Assembly (NCBI GenBank): GCA_947487925.1 | Contig: CANLCA010000005.1 | Span: 1-19,398, forward strand | From: Verrucomicrobiales bacterium | GTDB lineage: Bacteria > Verrucomicrobiota > Verrucomicrobiia > Limisphaerales > F1-80-MAGS106 | Length of the DNA stretch: 19,398 nt | Reading direction: 5' to 3' | In this document: positions 15,829 to 19,398 of the stretch, piece after piece | How positions within the stretch are numbered: the first letter of the stretch is position 1 | Layout of the letters: the number at the start of each line of letters is the position of its first letter | Notes under the pieces: generated by a model | Database searches by the model: none | Seen by the model: the letters and a program-made list of their open reading frames with translations, nothing else | What the model was told of the DNA's origin: nothing | Position numbers and translations under genes: made by a program

Positions 15829-15865
15829 ATTATCCCACATCAAGAAAAGCAGCCATATTGTGTGC

Positions 15866-16582
15866 ATGAAAGCGATTGAGACAAATTGGAACATCCGGCG
15901 GGCAAACGAACGCGGTCACGCCGACCATGGCTGGCTGAAGTCGAATCACACTTTTTCTTTTGCCGATTATTACGATCCGGCGCACATGGGCTTCCGTTCG
16001 ATTCGCGTCATCAATGATGACCACGTCGCCCCCGGCAAGGGCTTTGGCACGCATCCGCATCGCGACATGGAGATTTTCAGCTACGTGCTCGAAGGCGCGT
16101 TGCAGCACAAGGACAGCCTCGGCAATGGTCGCGTGCTCAAGCCAGGCCAGATTCAACTCATGAGCGCAGGCGAGGGCGTGACGCACAGTGAATTCAATCC
16201 ATCGCAGAGCGAGCCGCTCCATCTTCTGCAAATCTGGATTCAACCCCGCGCCCGAGGGCTCACACCGGGTTACACCGAATGGCTCCCGAAACCCGAACAG
16301 GCCGATGCGCCCAAAGTGCTCGTCATCTCAACCGACGGTCGTGACGGCTCGGCGACGATTCATCAGGACGCGGACATCTATCGCATCCGACTGAAGGCTG
16401 GCCAAACCGTCGTGCACGACCTCAAGGCCGGTCGGGGTGCGTGGCTGCAAATTGCCGAAGGTGAGTTGACGCTCAACGGCGTCGAACTGCGAACGGGCGA
16501 TGGTGCGAGCACCGAGCAGCCGGGCAAACTGACCCTCACCGCCGCTCGTTCGACCGAAGCCATCCTTTTCGATCTCAACTGA
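15866..16582 (+). CDS. Pirin family protein
   Basis: The protein has 238 residues from the ATG at 15866; the open frame extends upstream to 15782, but that part overlaps the LysR start region and is unlike pirins. The bicupin fold is supported by FADYYDPAHMGFRSIRVIND, GFGTHPHRDMEIFSYVLEG and LMSAGEGVTHSEFN. The four metal ligands of pirins are present: His63, His65, His107 and Glu109. The C-terminal cupin is complete (LKAGQTVVHDL, LTAARSTEAILFDL). Bacterial pirins such as E. coli YhhW have quercetin 2,3-dioxygenase activity in vitro, while others act as redox-sensitive partners, so the natural substrate is not predictable. A divergent LysR gene with a dyad in the gap suggests inducible expression. 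Confidence 0.94.
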   Translation: MKAIETNWNIRRANERGHADHGWLKSNHTFSFADYYDPAHMGFRSIRVINDDHVAPGKGFGTHPHRDMEIFSYVLEGALQHKDSLGNGRVLKPGQIQLMSAGEGVTHSEFNPSQSEPLHLLQIWIQPRARGLTPGYTEWLPKPEQADAPKVLVISTDGRDGSATIHQDADIYRIRLKAGQTVVHDLKAGRGAWLQIAEGELTLNGVELRTGDGASTEQPGKLTLTAARSTEAILFDLN

Positions 16583-16626
16583 ACCGCGAAGACAACACCA
16601 CCAGCAACACAAAACACCGTTTGGAT

Positions 16627-16658
16627 CTTCCTTCTGCATTCTGACTTCTGCCTTTCGC
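16627..16658 (-). repeat. Degenerate repeat, copy C (inverted)
   Basis: On the minus strand this reads GCGAAAGGCAGAAGTC followed by AGAATGCAGAAGGAAG. It shares GCAGAAGTC-x-GAAT with copy B and lies 3' of pirin in the opposite orientation. It is more diverged than copies A and B are from each other. Confidence 0.45.
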
Positions 16659-16801
16659 TCGGTTGGCCGCGAAGGCGCGGTCGTGGTGTCGTTGCCGCTG
16701 GTCCAGAACGCCGCAGTGTTGTAGATCGAGCGCAGATCTTCGGCGGGCTTGTGCTGCACGTTTTGCGGGCCGCGCTTGAGCACGGCGAGTTGATGGTCCA
16801 T
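16659..16801 (-). other. Possible decayed reading frame downstream of the AlkD-like gene
   Basis: From an ATG at 16801, 30 bases after the AlkD-like stop and in frame with it, the minus strand encodes MDHQLAVLKRGPQNVQHKPA and then EDLRSIYNTAAFW. The composition and codon pattern look protein-like. Beyond about residue 48 the frame passes into repeat copy C and then antisense to pirin, so the protein-like part ends there. I do not recognise the family. It may be the start of a truncated gene or a short unknown protein. Confidence 0.25.
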
Positions 16802-16831
16802 GCGCCCGCATCGAGGCGTTTTGGTTCCGGT

Positions 16832-17710
16832 TCAGCACCGCCGCCGCGGCACCTCGCGCCTCTGCTCTTGCGCAGCCGGCGATTCGAAACCTTTCGCCTT
16901 CGCATGGGCCCAGGCCTTCTCGATGTACTCCGCCGCGTCCGGCGTTTTGCACGCCGTGTCGCCGTGATCCACCTCGACTTTGCCGATCCGTTTCGCGGCG
17001 GCGAGTGCGGCCTTACGCAGAGCGGCGTTGCGGCAACCGATAGCAATGACGGTCCGATTCATGATTTCGCGCTCGAAGTTGGGCGCGGAATGGATGGTGC
17101 GCTCGATCTCGGCGAGACGCTGCGCGAACACGGCATCCGGGCTCGTGAAGTCCCGCTGGGCCAACTGCCCGAGGAGTGTCCAGCCCGCGGTGCGTTCCCG
17201 CTGGTCTCGCGAGTTGAGCCATTGGACGGACTTCATGGTGGCGTGCGGACTCTCGGCCGGAAGCATGGCGGCGTAGCTGCCGCACATCAGCGCCCAGGAC
17301 GAGCCGCGGACCCAACGGTCGAGGTCGTCCGGCGTCATCCGAGCGGGGTCAACGATCTTCACCGCGAGATTCTGGGCGTCGAAGTTGCCCGTGTCCCAGA
17401 GCCCCAAAGCCAGCTCGTGATCGACGTCGATCTGCTTCGTCAACACTTTGAGGGTAGCGAAGCTCACGCCGAACATCGGCTCGGGAGCGCCGTGGCGGGC
17501 GTACGTTTTGCGTGTCTGCGCGGTGCCAGCCTTTTCGAGCTCGCGCATGGCCTCGGCGAGCGTCAACCGTGGTGGCGGGCTCTTGGCTGACTTTTTCGCC
17601 ACTGCCTTGTTCGGGGGAGAACTGGCGGACGCTGAGAGAACTTTGCTTTTGGCGCTGCGAGCAGAGACAGTGGCTCGCTTTTCGGCCGTCTGCTTTTTGT
17701 CGGGCTTCAT
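16832..17710 (-). CDS. DNA alkylation repair (AlkD-like) HEAT-repeat protein
   Basis: The protein has 292 residues. The first ~47 are a Lys/Ala/Ser/Pro-rich low-complexity tail, possibly DNA-binding and disordered, followed by the AlkD-like ALK/HEAT-repeat fold from about residue 50. Recognisable segments are MFGVSFATLKVLTKQI, LALGLWDTGNFDAQNLAVKI, WVRGSSWALMCGSYAAML and the C-terminal VEVDHGDTACKTPDAAEYIE. AlkD-type glycosylases excise N3/N7-alkylpurines using a Trp, an Asp and an Arg. Here the Trp appears to be Trp139, but four residues on, where Asp is expected, Cys143 is found. The protein may therefore belong to a divergent or non-glycosylase subgroup. Upstream on the same strand lie the cytochrome and SGNH remnants. 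Confidence 0.8.
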   Translation of the reverse strand: MKPDKKQTAEKRATVSARSAKSKVLSASASSPPNKAVAKKSAKSPPPRLTLAEAMRELEKAGTAQTRKTYARHGAPEPMFGVSFATLKVLTKQIDVDHELALGLWDTGNFDAQNLAVKIVDPARMTPDDLDRWVRGSSWALMCGSYAAMLPAESPHATMKSVQWLNSRDQRERTAGWTLLGQLAQRDFTSPDAVFAQRLAEIERTIHSAPNFEREIMNRTVIAIGCRNAALRKAALAAAKRIGKVEVDHGDTACKTPDAAEYIEKAWAHAKAKGFESPAAQEQRREVPRRRC

Positions 17711-18578
17711 TGCCGTCGAGTTTAGGATGGCCAGATGGGGAGGGAAAGACTTTTACAAGCTGCGTGCGCCCGCGATGATTCCGGATTATTGCGGGGACTA
17801 CCTGTCCCCGCCGCGTCCACCCAGCCGGAACAGATAACTGAGCAGATCCGCCAGGTCTTCCGGGGACAACGCTTGGGCGGTGGGAGGCATCAGGCTGCCA
17901 ATGGCCTGTTCGCTGGCTGTCGTCACCGAACAGGCACTTCCAGTTCGCGGGCCGCCAGTAATCGTACCAGAGCCGATGCTTTTCTCGCACGGCGGCGACC
18001 AGCTGTGGCGGCGGCGGTTCTTGTCCGGCGGCCGCGATGCGCTCTCTGTCGATCCACGGCAATCCGCGCTCGTCGGCTGTCGCTTTCGCGGCCCGTGCGT
18101 AGTCGGGGAGAGCGGAGGCGTCCGTCTCCGCCCATTCGAACGCTCCCGGAGCCATCAGCATCACCCGGCGTCCGCCAGCCGCGAGTTGGTCCAGCAGTTT
18201 TCCGTAGGCCTCTCGAAATGCCCCGAGTCCCGCCGTGCCGTCCATCGACTCGATCTTGCCGAATTGCGCGATGACCACGGTCGCTCCCACCCACCTCAAT
18301 TGCTCAGGCCATCCGCCGAAGGCCTCACGGCGCCAGCGTTCACCGACCGTGCCCTGGAAGTAGACGGTATCCCCATCCCAGGCCATATCGCGAAACCTCG
18401 GTCGCTCCGCCAGAAATCGGGATGTGAGAGCCGCTTCGAGCCGCCCTTCCTTTTGCAGCCGCACCATGTCCGTGCCCCCGACAAACGCGACGATGTCGTC
18501 TTTCCGAAGCGCGAAAGGCTCCGCTCCGGCCGCCGAGAGGCAAAGAAAAACCAGGAGAACGAGGTGCGGTGCTTTCAC
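17349..18578 (-). CDS. SGNH/GDSL-like PVC protein, C-terminus lost and replaced by out-of-frame tail
   Basis: The frame is open for 409 codons, but only residues 1-223 (down to about 17910) look real. It has a GTG start directly abutting the TGA of the DUF1080 remnant (TGAGTG), a signal peptide (HLVLLVFLCLSAAGA), then the PVC SGNH pattern: DDIVAFVGGTDMVRLQKEG, FRDMAWDGDTV, IAQFGKIESMDGTAGL and REKHRLWYDYWRPANWKCLFG. The block I GDS serine is replaced by GGT and block III carries no G-x-N, so it may not be a standard esterase. After GDDSQR the sequence crosses into a region whose meaningful frame is +1 (a cytochrome tail). The last ~120 codons overlap the AlkD-like gene in another frame on the same strand and are not credible protein. 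It is best treated as a damaged gene. Confidence 0.6.
   Translation of the reverse strand: MKAPHLVLLVFLCLSAAGAEPFALRKDDIVAFVGGTDMVRLQKEGRLEAALTSRFLAERPRFRDMAWDGDTVYFQGTVGERWRREAFGGWPEQLRWVGATVVIAQFGKIESMDGTAGLGAFREAYGKLLDQLAAGGRRVMLMAPGAFEWAETDASALPDYARAAKATADERGLPWIDRERIAAAGQEPPPPQLVAAVREKHRLWYDYWRPANWKCLFGDDSQRTGHWQPDASHRPSVVPGRPGGSAQLSVPAGWTRRGQVVPAIIRNHRGRTQLVKVFPSPSGHPKLDGNEARQKADGRKASHCLCSQRQKQSSLSVRQFSPEQGSGEKVSQEPATTVDARRGHARARKGWHRADTQNVRPPRRSRADVRRELRYPQSVDEADRRRSRAGFGALGHGQLRRPESRGEDR
17798..17920 (-). pseudogene. C-terminal tail of a PVC haem-binding cytochrome protein, fused out of frame
   Basis: One frame off from the SGNH gene, the minus strand reads TASEQAIGSLMPPTAQ and then ALSPEDLADLLSYLFRL, ending at a TAG (17798-17800). 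PVC-type haem domains (TIGR02603) characteristically end with S-L-M-P, a proline/threonine spacer and an L-(T/S)-P-E-(D/E)-L-A-D-L-x-x-Y-L helix. The CxxCH and the rest of the domain are missing. The junction with SGNH lies within about 17905-17925. DUF1080, SGNH and PVC cytochrome genes are typical neighbours, so a deletion inside a former operon would explain the arrangement. Confidence 0.6.
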
Positions 18579-18842
18579 TCAGCGTTTCAGGGAAATATCC
18601 TTGAAGGCGACGATCTGGAACATTAGGTAGCTCTCCTTCCCCTGGCCGCGCCCGATGATCTGTCCATCCTCAACTTTCCAGTTGCCTGCTTGATCCGCAG
18701 GACGACAGTTCCATCCCTTGAGCGATTTCCCGTCGAAGACCGGCACCAGACCGCCTTCGGCGCTGAAGACTGTCGATGCGAAAGCTGCAAGCATCCATGG
18801 AAGAAGGGCGAGTAATGTGTGGGTTCTTCCGCGCGGCTTCAT
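18579..18842 (-). pseudogene. DUF1080 (3-keto-disaccharide hydrolase-like) with internal in-frame deletion
   Basis: This frame has only 87 codons. Residues 1-28 form a signal peptide (LLALLPWMLAAFASTVFSA). Residues 30-74 match the opening of DUF1080 domains: LVPVFDGKSLKGWNC, NWKVEDGQIIGRGQGKESYL. The last 12 residues (QIVAFKDISLKR) match the closing strand of the same domain, whose usual ending is 'V-x-F-K/R-N-I-x-I-K'. About 120-150 residues that should lie between are absent, and the join near codon 75 is in frame. The concanavalin-like lectin/hydrolase fold cannot form. It abuts the SGNH start with no gap, so translation of the remnant could still couple to SGNH. Confidence 0.65.
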
Positions 18843-18854
18843 GGTTCATGAACC
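18843..18854. promoter_or_regulatory. Perfect 12-bp palindrome abutting the DUF1080 start
   Basis: GGTTCATGAACC is a perfect palindrome directly next to the ATG of the DUF1080 remnant, where a ribosome-binding site would be expected. It could be an operator or simply chance. Confidence 0.3.
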
Positions 18855-18902
18855 TCGCAATAAACCTCCGGAATGGCAAGACCGCGCTATTGTGGATCCT
18901 CA

Positions 18903-18928
18903 CCCGCGCAGCGCTCCGTTCGCGCGGG
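18903..18928. repeat. GC-rich inverted repeat between divergent genes
   Basis: CCCGCGC and GCGCGGG arms flank a 12-base loop in the gap between the DUF1080 remnant and the Gfo/Idh/MocA gene. There is no T-tract on either side, so it is not a typical terminator. Confidence 0.35.
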
Positions 18929-18994
18929 CGGACGGCAAATCCTGTCAGAAACATTCCGCTTTGCGGATCTAATGTTCCCTGTCAATCCTTGGGG

Positions 18995-19398
18995 ATGAAT
19001 GCTGACTCCTGCCATCGGCGTGAATTCCTTTCCGCCACGCTAGCTTTGACCGGGGCAGCGCTCGTTCCCGGATTGACGAGAGCCGCCGAGTCCACCCGGA
19101 AAATCACCGTCGGCTTCCTCGGCATCAGCCATTCGCACTTCAAGGAAAAGCACCGGCTGCTGGCCAATACCGATGGATGGAATCTCGTGGGGCTGTGCGA
19201 AGAAGACGCTTCCGTTCGTGCGCAGGGACCTGCCGGGGCGCAATGGTTGTCCGCGGAGGAACTGTTCGCGAAGGCGGAAGTCGTGGTTATCGAATCAGCC
19301 GTGCAGCATCACGCGCGCGATGCGAAGAGAGCCCTGCTCGCCGGGAAGCATGTTCACGTGGAAAAGCCGCCGGCGGACTCGATGGAGGGCTTCCGCGA
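18995..19398 (+). CDS. Gfo/Idh/MocA family oxidoreductase with Tat signal (partial)
   Basis: From the ATG at 18995 the frame stays open to the right edge (134 codons visible). The leader has HRREFLSATLALTGAALVPG, a twin-arginine signal with Ala-rich cleavage region. Then follow KITVGFLGISHSHFKEKHRL, in the position of the N-terminal Rossmann strand and loop, NLVGLCEEDASVRA, VVVIESAVQHHARDAKRALLAG, and the conserved EKP of HVHVEKPPADS. These mark the NAD(P)-binding half of the Gfo/Idh/MocA family. The glycine-rich loop reads GFLGISHSH rather than the common GxGxxG/A, which is frequent in PVC exported members. Such enzymes act on sugars or sugar derivatives; the substrate domain is outside the window. 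It is transcribed divergently from DUF1080/SGNH. Confidence 0.85.
   Translation, partial: MNADSCHRREFLSATLALTGAALVPGLTRAAESTRKITVGFLGISHSHFKEKHRLLANTDGWNLVGLCEEDASVRAQGPAGAQWLSAEELFAKAEVVVIESAVQHHARDAKRALLAGKHVHVEKPPADSMEGFR

Noticed and set aside
17349..17797. Last ~150 codons of the long SGNH frame as a real protein domain
   Set aside because: The segment lies past the out-of-frame cytochrome tail and its stop, much of it overlaps the AlkD-like gene on the same strand, and it is Arg/Ser-rich with no family pattern.
1..19398. CRISPR arrays, tRNA or rRNA genes, insertion-sequence transposases
   Set aside because: No regularly spaced repeats, no cloverleaf or conserved rRNA segments, and no DDE or other transposase motifs were seen on either strand.

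Overview
The window is a stretch of about 60% GC chromosome, most likely from a Verrucomicrobiota bacterium, with Limisphaerales/Pedosphaera-like lineages the best fit. This placement is an inference from gene content: a prepilin-like protein with an FTLIELLVVIAIIAIL signal and an H-X9-DG tail, a PSD1 (DUF1549/DUF1553) cytochrome next to a DUF1501 protein, a PVC-type membrane-bound dehydrogenase/HEAT/cytochrome c protein, a secreted sulfatase, PQQ-like and FG-GAP/VCBS propellers, DUF1080, a PVC SGNH protein and a Tat-exported Gfo/Idh/MocA protein. Planctomycetota share most of these families and cannot be fully excluded.

Layout, left to right. Positions 1-1008 hold the end of a sialidase/BNR-like gene and the H-X9-DG pseudopilin-like gene. 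Positions 1293-5100 hold the PSD1 + DUF1501 pair, apparently one transcription unit. Positions 5101-5524 hold only debris: the N-terminal start of a second DUF1501 gene and the C-terminal end of a glutathione peroxidase, with a 22-nt palindrome between them. Positions 5525-12081 carry three minus-strand secreted proteins: a PQQ-like propeller, a seven-repeat VCBS propeller, and the large PVC cytochrome. The sulfatase (12192-13679) is divergent from the cytochrome. Positions 13680-14892 hold a small secreted YHS-like/truncated haemoglobin gene flanked by two direct copies of a degenerate ~29-nt repeat. Positions 14893-16582 are a divergent LysR regulator/pirin pair with a perfect 14-bp dyad between the two starts. 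Positions 16832-18842 hold AlkD-like, SGNH and DUF1080 genes, all on the minus strand; the last two carry deletion damage. A Gfo/Idh/MocA gene begins at 18995 and runs off the right edge.

Most proteins are predicted to be exported. This suggests a periplasmic or outer-envelope programme for polysaccharide or sulfated-glycan breakdown and electron transfer, but the substrates cannot be read from the sequence. The LysR/pirin pair, the globin and AlkD look like stress functions.

Two things stand out. First, gene decay follows a repeated pattern in which start and end pieces of common PVC families survive and the middles are missing: DUF1501, glutathione peroxidase, SGNH joined out of frame to a cytochrome tail, and a DUF1080 with an in-frame internal deletion. 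Second, the globin is an exported two-domain protein between direct repeats.
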